This document shows positions 1 to 7,992 of a stretch of DNA of 64,000 nt, one piece after another (positions within the stretch are counted from its first letter, which is position 1; each line of letters begins with the position of its first letter). Source of the stretch: UBA1189 sp964570685. GTDB taxonomy: Bacteria; Bacteroidota; Bacteroidia; Bacteroidales; Bacteroidaceae. Location: assembly GCA_964570685.1 (NCBI GenBank), contig CAZMZC010000001.1:1-64000 (forward strand). Reading direction: 5' to 3'. The notes beneath the pieces were generated by a model. It did not search any database, was not told the DNA's origin, and saw only the letters and a program-made list of their open reading frames with translations. A program made the position numbers and the translations under genes.

Positions 1-81
1 TAATGTTGCTCAGGTACTTATAAAAAACATTTATTAAAGTGTTGCGGAATTAAGGGTATAACAACATAAACAACCAATACA

Positions 82-1218
82 ATGAAACCAACCAAATTAT
101 TCCTTGCCCTTGCCGTGGCGGTGCTGCTGGAGGCGTGCGGAAACAAGAACGGCAAGATACATTGTCGTATCAAGGGCACAGTGCCCGACTCCACCTATAC
201 GGTGATGCTTCTTGCCCCGTCGGGTAGCGACTTCCGTGTAGTAGATTCAGACAGCATCCCTGTAGTAGACGGCAAGTTTACATTCGACCTCTATGTGGAT
301 GAGGTTATCCCCTATGAGCTCGTCTCAATGGAGGAGCACAATCGCGGATATATGTTCCCTTGTGAATTCTTTGCTGAGGAGGGTACGGTCAATGTCACTT
401 TCTACCATTACGAAAGAGAAGCCAAAAGGCCTACGGTGAGGACTAAATGTCCTACAAATACGAAGTTTCTGGAATTTGACGCCGAGCGGATGCGTAGGGT
501 TGCGCCCATATTGCAAGAGATAGACTCACTAAACGACATCGGTCAGTGGGACAACCCACGGATGGGTGAATTAAATACATTGTTCTACACTACTCTGAAC
601 AAGTGTGCGGAAGATTTCATACGCAACGACAACTCCATCGTAGGTTTGTATCTACTGATGTTCCAAGCGTTGCGGATGCCTCATTCTGATACGGATGACT
701 TGCTCTACACGAAACTATACAAAGAAATATATCAGCCTCTCTTCCCCGACCATCCACTGAGCATGCAGATAGAAAAGTGGATTGAGAGTCGTAGCATCAA
801 GGTGGGCAATCGCTACATTGACTTCACTGCTCCTGCCCTCGACGGCACACTGCACACGCTGAGCAAGGAGATTGCCGGTAAGGTTGCTCTCATCGACCTC
901 TGGGCATCGTGGTGTGCTCCTTGCCGACGCACAGCGAAGAGTATGATTCCGGTGTATGAGAAATACAAAGACCACGGCTTCACCATCGTAGGCGTGGCCC
1001 GTGAGGGTAACCGTGAAGATATGAGGCGTGCCCTTGCACAAGATGGCTATCCATGGCTGAACCTCTTGGACCTGCACGGCAAGAACAGGATATGGAACAA
1101 ATATGGTGTGGAAGGCAGAGGGGGTATCACCGTACTTGTTGACCGTGATGGTACTATTCTTGCAGTATCGCCTACAGCCGAGGAGGTGGAGCGGATATTG
1201 CAGGAGAAATTGCATTAA
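82..1218 (+). CDS. TlpA-like thioredoxin-fold lipoprotein
   Basis: Predicted envelope-anchored thiol-disulfide oxidoreductase of 378 aa. The N-terminus is a lipoprotein signal with lipobox LEAC (Cys19). Residues about 25-130 resemble the DUF4369 domain that precedes thioredoxin domains in Bacteroidota. The C-terminal third is an AhpC/TSA-TlpA thioredoxin fold with an intact redox motif WCAPC (Cys278 and Cys281). Proteins of this family reduce or isomerise disulfides of exported proteins or support cytochrome maturation; the substrate is not evident here. The gene stands alone, with a long inverted repeat just after its stop. A second DUF4369/TlpA-like protein at 40149 has lost the CxxC. Family call is secure, specific role unknown. 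Confidence 0.9.
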   Translation: MKPTKLFLALAVAVLLEACGNKNGKIHCRIKGTVPDSTYTVMLLAPSGSDFRVVDSDSIPVVDGKFTFDLYVDEVIPYELVSMEEHNRGYMFPCEFFAEEGTVNVTFYHYEREAKRPTVRTKCPTNTKFLEFDAERMRRVAPILQEIDSLNDIGQWDNPRMGELNTLFYTTLNKCAEDFIRNDNSIVGLYLLMFQALRMPHSDTDDLLYTKLYKEIYQPLFPDHPLSMQIEKWIESRSIKVGNRYIDFTAPALDGTLHTLSKEIAGKVALIDLWASWCAPCRRTAKSMIPVYEKYKDHGFTIVGVAREGNREDMRRALAQDGYPWLNLLDLHGKNRIWNKYGVEGRGGITVLVDRDGTILAVSPTAEEVERILQEKLH

Positions 1219-1240
1219 TGTCTCTGTACGTGTTTGTCGT

Positions 1241-1401
1241 TACCCCCTCCGTTCCGTTCCACTCCGTTACACTACACTCGTCCCCCTTAAAGGGCGACAG
1301 TTTTCTTTGATTAGTTCTATCGCGCGTATTTACTAACTAAAAAGCACTGTCGCCCTTTAAGGGGGACGAGCGGAGGAACGTAGAGACGGAGCGGAGGGGG
1401 T
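1241..1401. repeat. Long inverted repeat with 24-bp perfect stem
   Basis: Positions 1277-1300 and 1347-1370 are perfect reverse complements over 24 bp, around a 46-nt loop. The outer arms (1241-1276 and 1371-1401) continue as an imperfect match starting TACCCCCTCCG. The GC-rich arms contain CCCCCTTAAAGGG, related in style to the palindromes at 19919 and 60181. It begins about 20 nt after the TlpA-like stop codon and could terminate that transcript, but there is no clean T-run. A dispersed palindromic element is the simpler reading. Confidence 0.8.
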
Positions 1402-1420
1402 ACTTGAACTAATTAACGTG

Positions 1421-2075
1421 AGTTCGATGAAATCGGCAATTTTGCGTCTTTTGCAGGTGAAAAAAGTTCATTTTTAGGGTGGCATGGCACAGCGTAGTGC
1501 CGACGCGGTATGAAAGCGTCGGTTGCGACGACTGAAGCTTTAGCTTCATCAAGGAGTGTCAAACTTATTTGACCGAGCAAGCACGCCATCTTAAAGCGAA
1601 GCTTTATATGGCACAGCGTAGTGCGCTGCAACGATGGCGTTACTTTAGCATAAGATGTCAATCTTTAGCCACAATTAGCCCTAATAGCCGTTTAGTTATT
1701 TCCTACCACGCAATTGTTTGCGAGGAGCAAGCCTAAACCTCCGTCGCGTTTGTTGAAAAACTTAAATATTCGTGGATATTTCATCACGTATCCATGGATA
1801 TTTCATCGCGTAACCGTGAATATTTCATTAAATATCCACGAATATTTGAGTTTTTGTGTGCTGAGAATCCGCTTTTCGGACAAATGCTTGGGAACTTATC
1901 GGAGTGAAAACAAGGAATTTTTCTCACGCTCTCGCAAAACGGAGCATGAAATAACCAAAGTGATAAGAAGATGTTTTACGTGATGCAAAGAGAGATATGA
2001 GGCAATGCCTTTGCCATGCCACCCCAAAAATAAACTTTTGTCACCTGAGGAAAGCGCAAAAACGCCGATTTCATC
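1421..2075. repeat. Imperfect inverted-repeat pair bounding a 0.5 kb island
   Basis: The segment 1421-1490 is matched in reverse complement by 2011-2075. Shared blocks are CGATGAAATCGGC, AGGTGA and a core reading GGGTGGCATGGCA on the left and its complement on the right, with scattered mismatches and small gaps. The roughly 520 bp between the arms have no ORF but carry hairpins and the 22-bp array. The layout resembles a degraded MITE-like element, but no target-site duplication was established. Confidence 0.6.
1764..1851. repeat. Four tandem 22-bp units with palindromic cores
   Basis: Units start at 1764, 1786, 1808 and 1830, each exactly 22 bp. Each contains GATATTTCATC or a close variant. 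The first and last units are mutually inverted: 1764-1780 is the exact reverse complement of 1831-1847 over 17 bp, so the array can also fold as one hairpin. There are no spacers and no nearby cas genes. It shares period and copy number, but not sequence, with the array at 19021. Confidence 0.75.
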
Positions 2076-2156
2076 GGGAATTTGTGAACTGCCTCTGCAC
2101 CGTGCCAGGCCAAAAATAAAAATCCTTTACACGACCGAAGAGACAAAAATCCTTCG

Positions 2157-2189
2157 TGTCACGCAAATGTCACGCAAATGTCACGCTTT
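2157..2189. repeat. Three tandem 11-bp units
   Basis: TGTCACGCAAA occurs twice in a row (2157-2167 and 2168-2178), followed by a third copy differing in its last three bases (2179-2189). The array sits immediately upstream of a possible promoter (2189-2225), so it could be a regulator-binding array or only a short minisatellite. Confidence 0.6.
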
Positions 2190-2225
2190 TTGTTCGGTCA
2201 GAAGTAATGTTATAAACTACCTTTG
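2189..2225 (+). promoter_or_regulatory. Weak Bacteroidota promoter candidate
   Basis: TACCTTTG at 2218-2225 fits the -7 consensus TAnnTTTG. The nearest upstream TTTG (2189-2192) is 25 nt away, longer than the usual 19-21, so the -33 element is doubtful. No gene follows on this strand, which would make any transcript noncoding or antisense to the phosphatase gene. Confidence 0.35.
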
Positions 2226-2230
2226 TGATA

Positions 2231-2259
2231 ATGATAGAATAATTCCTATCATGTTTTTT
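2231..2259 (+). terminator. Possible intrinsic terminator
   Basis: ATGATAG (2231-2237) pairs perfectly with CTATCAT (2246-2252), and a G plus a run of six T follows. The 7-bp stem is AT-rich, so it would be weak. It would stop rightward transcripts arriving from the repeat-rich region. Confidence 0.4.
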
Positions 2260-2400
2260 GAGACTTTATTATGGAGGCTGCCCGTGAGGGTCGCCTCCAA
2301 TTTATATATACACAATGAGAAAGAGGTTTCTTGGATAAACCAAGCGCTTCGCATTGGCGGCGTCTCAGGGAATTTGAGATTCTGCTTGGTGAGCCATTCT
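2257..2400 (+). ncRNA. Candidate structured small RNA
   Basis: This interval has no ORF but several nested stems. GGAGGC/GCCTCC encloses CCC/GGG (2274-2299). ACCAAGC (2339-2345) pairs perfectly with GCTTGGT (2384-2390). Within the latter, TCTCA (2363-2367) pairs with TGAGA (2375-2379). It could equally be the 3' untranslated region of the leftward phosphatase transcript, and no known RNA family was recognised. Confidence 0.25.
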
Positions 2401-2417
2401 TTGATAAATAGAGAGGA

Positions 2418-3203
2418 CTACATCTGCACCAAGCGTAGCATCTCGTCGTGGAAACATCCGTTGGTGGCTACAATGTTGTCGCCCATAGTAAAAGAAGTAC
2501 TTCCACTAAAGTCGGTGACACAGCCGCCAGCTTCCATGACGATGAGTGCAGCTGCCATATAATCGTACCTACCTATATATTTCTCCAGCCAGCCATCAAT
2601 ACGTCCGGCTCCAACGTGACACATCGATATAGCAGCCGAGCCACTCATACGTATACCACCCACATTGCCATATAGGGTAGAGATAAGATGCAATCCTAAT
2701 GGTGCATAAGCATCGGCATTGTAAGGGAGTTCTATGACAAGCAATGCCTGAGAGAGAGGTTGCTTGCTGGCGTGGATAGCTTTTCCGTTGAGCCATGCCC
2801 CACCACCCCGATAGGCAGAAAACATTTCATCGGCTGTAATGTCGTACACCACACCAACCTCTATCGAAGCACCCTTGCAAAGGGCTATACTCACAGCATA
2901 AGGCGCAAGTCCGTGGATATAGTTGGTGGTGCCGTCGAGCGGATCTACTACCCAATAATACTCCTCGCCCTCAAAGGTAGCCAAGCCCTCTTCGGTGACG
3001 AAACCTGCATCGGGGATGAGCAGGCGCAACTGCTCTACGATGATACGCTCTGAATTCTTATCTACGTCAGACACATAGTCGTGTGCATGCTTCTGCTCTA
3101 CACGCTCAAGTGTGAAGGCTTCTCGCTCACGCCGTATAAAATCGCCGGCCAAACGTGCTACGTGCTCTACGGCACTGCACAACTCTTTTAAGTTCGTTTC
3201 CAT
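2418..3203 (-). CDS. Inositol monophosphatase family protein
   Basis: Cytosolic Mg-dependent phosphatase of 261 aa, the usual family length. Visible metal-site motifs are the paired Glu71/Glu72, DPLDGTT starting at Asp87 (Asp87 and Asp90), and a late YDYMAAALIVMEAGG segment supplying the third metal Asp. In Bacteroidota these enzymes hydrolyse myo-inositol phosphate or related sugar phosphates, and some members act as 3'(2'),5'-bisphosphate nucleotidase (CysQ). The motifs alone do not separate SuhB from CysQ. It is a single leftward gene, diverging from the frameshifted lipoprotein gene at 3354. Confidence 0.9.
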   Translation of the reverse strand: METNLKELCSAVEHVARLAGDFIRREREAFTLERVEQKHAHDYVSDVDKNSERIIVEQLRLLIPDAGFVTEEGLATFEGEEYYWVVDPLDGTTNYIHGLAPYAVSIALCKGASIEVGVVYDITADEMFSAYRGGGAWLNGKAIHASKQPLSQALLVIELPYNADAYAPLGLHLISTLYGNVGGIRMSGSAAISMCHVGAGRIDGWLEKYIGRYDYMAAALIVMEAGGCVTDFSGSTSFTMGDNIVATNGCFHDEMLRLVQM

Positions 3204-3226
3204 ACATCTCAGTTTCTAATAACGTG

Positions 3227-3234
3227 CAAAATTA
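3227..3234 (-). promoter_or_regulatory. -7 element for the phosphatase gene
   Basis: The complementary strand reads TAATTTTG, fitting TAnnTTTG, about 24-31 nt before the phosphatase start codon. No good -33 TTTG is seen at the expected distance. Confidence 0.4.
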
Positions 3235-3309
3235 GCAAACTTTTCGGTCTGATGACTCTAATAAACAAAAATTAAATCAATTGAGGCCATATTATCCAAT
3301 AAGAGTCCT

Positions 3310-3317
3310 TATCTTTG
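3310..3317 (+). promoter_or_regulatory. -7 element for the transglutaminase lipoprotein
   Basis: TATCTTTG matches the -7 consensus and lies 37 nt before the ATG at 3354. The -33 element is not clear. Together with 3227-3234 it makes a divergent promoter pair. Confidence 0.45.
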
Positions 3318-3353
3318 TCTCTAAATAACAATAAAACACAACAAACAGTACCT

Positions 3354-4609
3354 ATGAAAAGACTTTATCTTCTGGTGGCACTTTGTGCTGGTGCACTACT
3401 GACCTCGTGCAACAAAGAAAACGGAACAGCCAATCTCCCTCACGAAAAGGCAGAAAAGAATGTATGTGCCATAACACGTACCTTTGCCGAACCTGTAGAC
3501 GGCGCTATAGATTTGAGTGCAATGACCTCTACCAACAAGCGACTGCGTGACCTGCCCGACAAGGCGGGTCCTGGTATCATACAGTCATTAGGTGTAATGA
3601 ATATCACCGATGAGCAATACAATGAGATTGCCGAATACACCACTACGCTGACTAAGGCCGACACTACTCAGACGATGAAGTATAAAACATCTTCAATTGG
3701 ATAGTCAAGAACATCAAGTACGAATACTCTGACAACGACCCCTATGCCACGTTCAAAAACCGTAAGGCTATATGCCAGGGTTATGCCAATCTGCTCACGG
3801 TGATGTGCTACTCACAAGGCATACCTACAGTGGTAGTCAATGGATTTCTCATTGACCCGAACTGGGGTGAGATGGGGCATGCATGGGCATATACCTGTCC
3901 TGACAGCACATGGACGGTGAGCGCCCCCACCAACAATGGTACCTTCACCATGAAATCGTATGGCAAGTATGGGCATCTATCACCCGTAACGGCCGATGTG
4001 GACATCTTCAAAGATGACGTAGCCGTATACAACTATGCCGATTGTCTGCCCAATATCAAGGAGGTGCATACAGATAGCAACCCCTTCACCGTACCCTACA
4101 GTACCAACGGATTCTTGGTAAACTCCTTCAATCCTACAACTGAATTGCCCGAAGAGATAAAAGAAATCTACATTGGACAGAATATTAGCAGTTTGGGCAA
4201 TGCCGAACAGAACAATGTAGGCCTCGTCCAAAACGGTATTTATCTGCAAGCAGCATATGTAGATGAGAAGAATGAAACTTTGATGGATAACAAAGGAATT
4301 GTATACAAACGCAATGGAGGCAAACCACTGCTCTACTATATTCCTGGTGCTATGACGTTTGTCGAACTGCTCCCGATGGAGGTGGTAGAGAAAAATACTA
4401 TCTACAATCATATGAATGTAGAAGAGATATATTTCCCCGAAGGCACCAAGCGTATCGAAAGTTTTGCCATCGAGAACTGTCCGAAGCTGAAACGCATATA
4501 CATTCCCACCGATGCTGAGATTGCTAAAGATGCCCTATACAACATCCCAAATCAAGTGGATATCGTGCGTGGAGCACCCAGTGGCATCACCAACATAACG
4601 ATGGACTAA
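3354..4609 (+). pseudogene. Transglutaminase-like/BspA-repeat lipoprotein, frameshifted
   Basis: The first part runs from ATG 3354 (MKRLYLL, lipobox LTSC) to a stop at 3704. The continuing frame encodes a transglutaminase-like domain: NWIVKNIKYEYSD, then AICQGYANL with the Cys codon at 3773-3775, then GHAWAY for the His, and CPDSTW in the Asp region. The C-terminus has BspA-type leucine-rich repeats (EEIYFPEGTKRIESFAIENC). Adding one A in the AAAA run at 3684-3687 restores one frame of about 419 codons reading KYKNIFNWIV. The protein would be a surface lipoprotein with a papain-like fold; catalysis and substrate are unknown. The break is either a real inactivating deletion or a homopolymer sequencing error. 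A strong terminator follows. Confidence 0.8.
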
Positions 4610-4631
4610 ATAAACAAAAATAGGAAAAACA

Positions 4632-4678
4632 ATGCGGCAAAGAGACCCTAAACGAGGGTTTCTTGCCGCATTTCTTTT
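4632..4678 (+). terminator. Strong intrinsic terminator
   Basis: ATGCGGCAA (4632-4640) pairs with TTGCCGCAT (4663-4671). The inner part AGACCCT/AGGGTTTCT extends the stem around a short AAC-containing loop, and TTCTTTT follows. It separates the broken lipoprotein gene from ychF. Confidence 0.85.
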
Positions 4679-4735
4679 ATAATGAGATTTTTTTGAGTAA
4701 TTTCGCAGCCGAAAACAATAAAAAAGACAAAATAT

Positions 4736-5839
4736 ATGGCACTTCAATGCGGTATCGTAGGGCTTCCCAACGTGGGCAAGTCGACCCTTTTCAATTGTTT
4801 GTCTAACGCCAAGGCGCAAGCGGCAAACTTCCCTTTCTGTACAATCGAGCCCAATGTGGGCGTTATCACCGTACCTGACGAGCGACTCACCAAGCTCGCC
4901 GAGCTGGTACATCCGGGCCGCATAGTGCCTACAACAGTAGAAATCGTTGATATTGCCGGTCTCGTGAAGGGCGCGAGTAAGGGCGAGGGGCTGGGCAACA
5001 AGTTCCTGGCTAATATCCGTGAGACTGATGCCATCATCCACGTGTTGCGTTGCTTCGACGACGACAATGTGACTCACGTAGACGGCTCTGTAGACCCCGT
5101 ACGCGATAAGGAAATCATCGATGCCGAGCTGCAGATCAAGGACCTTGAGACCATCGAACAACGTATACAGAAGGTGCAGAAGCAGGCGACAACAGGTGGC
5201 GACAAGCAGGCTAAGCTGCAATATGAAGTGCTATGCAAGTATCGCGACGCATTGGTGCAGGGCAAGTCGGCCCGCAGCGTATCGTTCGATACCAAGGACG
5301 AGCAGAAAGCAGCCAAGGAACTCTTCCTGCTCACCTCGAAGCCTGTGCTCTACGTGTGCAATGTAGATGAGGGCAGCGCAATTAATGGCAACAAGTATGT
5401 GGAGCAAGTACGTGAAGCCATCAAGGAGGAGAATGCCGAACTGCTCATCGTAGCGGCCAAGACCGAGGCCGACATCGCCGAGCTGGACACCTACGAAGAC
5501 CGTCAGATGTTCCTCGCCGAGGTAGGCTTGGAGGAGTCGGGTGTGGCTCGCCTCATCAAGGCTGCTTATGCACTGCTCGACCTCAAGACCTTCATCACCG
5601 CTGGTGAGATGGAGGTGAAAGCCTGGACCTACCGTAAGGGTTGGAAGGCTCCGCAGTGTGCCGGTGTCATCCACACCGACTTCGAGAAGGGCTTCATCCG
5701 TGCCGAGGTCATCAAGTATGACGACTACATCAAGTATGGTTCTGAAGCTGCCGTACGCGAGGCAGGCAAGCTTTCCGTAGAAGGTAAGGAATACATCGTG
5801 CAGGATGGCGACATCATGCACTTCAGATTTAATGTATAA
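4736..5839 (+). CDS. ychF: Redox-regulated ATPase YchF/OLA1
   Basis: Obg-family P-loop NTPase of 367 aa that prefers ATP over GTP. The G1 loop is GLPNVGKST at residues 9-17, switch and G3 segments follow (TVEIVDIAGLVKGASKGEG), and the C-terminal TGS domain holds RKGWKAPQCAGVIHTDFEKG. YchF binds the 70S ribosome and is implicated in translation and oxidative-stress responses. The length matches full-length family members. Only 6 bp separate it from lgt downstream, suggesting co-transcription. Confidence 0.97.
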   Translation: MALQCGIVGLPNVGKSTLFNCLSNAKAQAANFPFCTIEPNVGVITVPDERLTKLAELVHPGRIVPTTVEIVDIAGLVKGASKGEGLGNKFLANIRETDAIIHVLRCFDDDNVTHVDGSVDPVRDKEIIDAELQIKDLETIEQRIQKVQKQATTGGDKQAKLQYEVLCKYRDALVQGKSARSVSFDTKDEQKAAKELFLLTSKPVLYVCNVDEGSAINGNKYVEQVREAIKEENAELLIVAAKTEADIAELDTYEDRQMFLAEVGLEESGVARLIKAAYALLDLKTFITAGEMEVKAWTYRKGWKAPQCAGVIHTDFEKGFIRAEVIKYDDYIKYGSEAAVREAGKLSVEGKEYIVQDGDIMHFRFNV

Positions 5840-5845
5840 AAGGCT

Positions 5846-6655
5846 ATGATTACTTGGAATCCCCCTCTCGGTATTGGCCCGATACGCTTCTACGCCCTTT
5901 TCTGGATGATAGGGCTTGCGGGAGCCTATTTCGTGGTGCAGAAGCTCTACAAGGAACAGAAGATTAAGCCCGAACTCTTCGAGCCGCTGTTCTTCTACTG
6001 CTTCTTCGGCATCCTCATCGGGGCGCGCTTGGGCCACTGCCTGTTCTACGAACCGCAATACTATCTGTCCGATTTTCCCCGCTTCATCGAGATGCTGCTG
6101 CCCATCCGCTTCACGGGTTCGGGCGTGCGCCTCATCGGCTATCAGGGACTTGCCAGCCACGGTGGCACATTGGGCTTGATGATAGCCCTGTGGCTCTATG
6201 TACGTAAGTACAAGGTACCCTTGTGGACCGTGCTCGACAATATTGCCATTGCCACTCCCGTCACCGCCTGCTGCATCCGCTTGGGCAATCTGATGAACTC
6301 CGAGATTATAGGCCGTCCCACAGGTGGCGATTTCGGTTTCATCTTCACCCAGGTCGATATGCTGCCGCGCCACCCTGCACAGCTCTACGAGGCCATCGCC
6401 TACGCTGTGTTTGGCCTCATCGGCTGGTATCTCTACCGCCGCATGCCCCGCAAGGTAGGTACCGGTTTCTTCTTCGGTTACTGCCTCACCACCATCTTCA
6501 CCTTCCGCTTCTTCGTGGAGTTCTGCAAAGAGGTGCAGAGCGACTTCGAGGTAGGCATGCCGCTCGATATGGGCCAGCTCCTCAGCATCCCCTTCGTAGT
6601 GCTCGGCGTATGGTGTATGCTACATAGCCGCAAAGCGAAGGTCGGGAAGAAATAA
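5846..6655 (+). CDS. lgt: Prolipoprotein diacylglyceryl transferase
   Basis: Polytopic inner-membrane enzyme of 269 aa that transfers diacylglycerol from phosphatidylglycerol to the lipobox cysteine, the first step in lipoprotein maturation. Diagnostic segments are YQGLASHGGTLG with the essential His, the Lgt signature around RLGNLMNSEIIGRPT, and HPAQLYEA. About seven hydrophobic segments are visible. The window encodes several predicted substrates (proteins at 82, 3354, 40149 and 42467). It follows ychF directly. Confidence 0.97.
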   Translation: MITWNPPLGIGPIRFYALFWMIGLAGAYFVVQKLYKEQKIKPELFEPLFFYCFFGILIGARLGHCLFYEPQYYLSDFPRFIEMLLPIRFTGSGVRLIGYQGLASHGGTLGLMIALWLYVRKYKVPLWTVLDNIAIATPVTACCIRLGNLMNSEIIGRPTGGDFGFIFTQVDMLPRHPAQLYEAIAYAVFGLIGWYLYRRMPRKVGTGFFFGYCLTTIFTFRFFVEFCKEVQSDFEVGMPLDMGQLLSIPFVVLGVWCMLHSRKAKVGKK

Positions 6656-6706
6656 GGGTACACATTAGAGGGAGAAAGCCAGAATAGGACATAATACAAG
6701 GGAGTT

Positions 6707-7978
6707 ATGATAACAATCAGAGGCTTGTGGAGAACCGTGTGTTATCCATTTAGAATATTTGTACAGGCTCCATTGCTGAGGCGTAGGCAAAGGAGGTATG
6801 TAAAAGAACTCAAGCAAAAAGAGCAGATAAATGTCGTGTTCTTTTCCATGTCGTTGCCGATGTGGAAATACCAAGCGCTGTATGAACAGATGAAGAAACA
6901 TCCCCGCTTCAAGCCTTTCATCGTATTGTCTCCTACTCCTCAGTTTACAAAGGAGATACAGAAAGCAGAAGTAGAGACAATGCGAAAGTATTTTGGCGAG
7001 CGGGGCATCTCGTATATTGATTATGACGTAGATAGCGGTAAATGCGTGAACTTACGTAAGGAAGTTGACCCGGATATCCTGTTCTATCCCCAACCATACG
7101 ACACTGTCTTGAAGCGTAAGTATTCATTCTATCACTTTAAGGACAAACTGATATGTTATTATCCCTATGCTTTTTGGATGGCCTCAGGGAAAGAATGGTT
7201 TGATTCAGTCTTTCATCACTTTGCATGGAAACTGTATTATCCGACGTCGGGGCATAAGACGGAGGCAGCTAAATGGATGCACAATGGGGCTTCAAATGTG
7301 GTCATTATTGGGCATCCTACCACGGACCGTTATCTTCTTGAACGTCCTGCGGACGTTTGGAAGCCCCAAGAGAAAAAGAAGAAGCGGATTATCTGGGCAC
7401 CGCACCATACCATCAGACGGGATACCACTCCTCCAGGAACCTCGCATTTCTTGCAGATGGCAGAGTTTATGGAGGATATAGCCGTTCGATATGCTGCCGA
7501 TCTGCAAATCGCTTTCAAGCCACATCCCCGATTATTTACCGCGCTTTGCGAACATTCTGACTGGGGAAAGGAGAAAGCGGAAGCCTACTATCGTCGCTGG
7601 TCGGAGAAAAGCAATACACAGTTTGAAGATGGTGATTACAAAGACTTGTTTATGACATCGGATGCCATTATTCATGATGGAGGCTCCTTTATTGTGGAGT
7701 ATCATTATTCACAAAAGCCTGCCCTCTATGTTACCGACAACTTGGAGGGAAGGTTAGAGGAACTGATGGATTATGCCAAGGAAGCACTATACGCTCATTA
7801 TCTTGCAAAAAACAATGCCGAGGTGCTTCATTTTATTGAATCGGTAGTTATAGCAGGAAATGACACCATGCAGCATACCCGTAAGTCTTTCTTTGATAAA
7901 TACTTGTTGCCTCCAAACGGGAAAAGTGTTGCAGAGAATACATTGGATGATTTGATTAATGCTTTCCCTAAAGACTGA
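6707..7978 (+). CDS. CDP-polyol phosphotransferase, TagB/TagF-like
   Basis: Predicted CDP-glycerol/CDP-ribitol glycero(ribito)phosphotransferase of 423 aa, from the family that builds teichoic-acid backbones and H. influenzae-type ribitol-phosphate capsules. Family landmarks are WAPHH (His233/His234), KPHPR (residues 271-275) and HDGGSFIVEYHYS (His323 onward), so the paired catalytic histidines are present. A basic amphipathic N-terminus suggests peripheral binding to the inner membrane. It is the first gene of the polysaccharide locus, with a GGGAG just before the ATG. A CDP-ribitol synthase candidate lies at 12497. At this length it matches single-domain TagB-type transferases more than two-domain polymerases. 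The acceptor is unknown. Confidence 0.85.
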   Translation: MITIRGLWRTVCYPFRIFVQAPLLRRRQRRYVKELKQKEQINVVFFSMSLPMWKYQALYEQMKKHPRFKPFIVLSPTPQFTKEIQKAEVETMRKYFGERGISYIDYDVDSGKCVNLRKEVDPDILFYPQPYDTVLKRKYSFYHFKDKLICYYPYAFWMASGKEWFDSVFHHFAWKLYYPTSGHKTEAAKWMHNGASNVVIIGHPTTDRYLLERPADVWKPQEKKKKRIIWAPHHTIRRDTTPPGTSHFLQMAEFMEDIAVRYAADLQIAFKPHPRLFTALCEHSDWGKEKAEAYYRRWSEKSNTQFEDGDYKDLFMTSDAIIHDGGSFIVEYHYSQKPALYVTDNLEGRLEELMDYAKEALYAHYLAKNNAEVLHFIESVVIAGNDTMQHTRKSFFDKYLLPPNGKSVAENTLDDLINAFPKD

Positions 7979-7992
7979 GATCTATAATTGTT

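Larger units (their letters stand above)
1219..2417. other. 1.2 kb gene-free, repeat-rich region
   Basis: No convincing coding sequence lies between the TlpA-like gene and the inositol monophosphatase gene. Open frames here lack codon structure and recognisable domains. The stretch holds a long GC-rich inverted repeat (1241-1401), an imperfect inverted-repeat pair (1421-1490 and 2011-2075), small perfect hairpins (7-bp stem at about 1499-1521, 6-bp stem at about 1541-1556), a direct repeat of ATGGCACAGCGTAGTGC (about 1483 and 1609), four 22-bp tandem units (1764-1851), three 11-bp units (2157-2189), and a possible small transcript (2218-2390). It looks like a mosaic of small non-autonomous elements. 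Confidence 0.7.

Noticed and set aside
1764..1851. CRISPR-like array
   Set aside because: The 22-bp units are directly contiguous with no unique spacers, and no cas gene is nearby.
2005..2562. 185-codon open frame on the plus strand
   Set aside because: It runs through repeat-rich DNA and into the antisense of the phosphatase gene, with no domain or plausible codon pattern.
3684..3704. Programmed ribosomal frameshifting in the transglutaminase gene
   Set aside because: There is no slippery heptamer of the X-XXY-YYZ type or downstream pseudoknot that I could see; a simple indel explains it.
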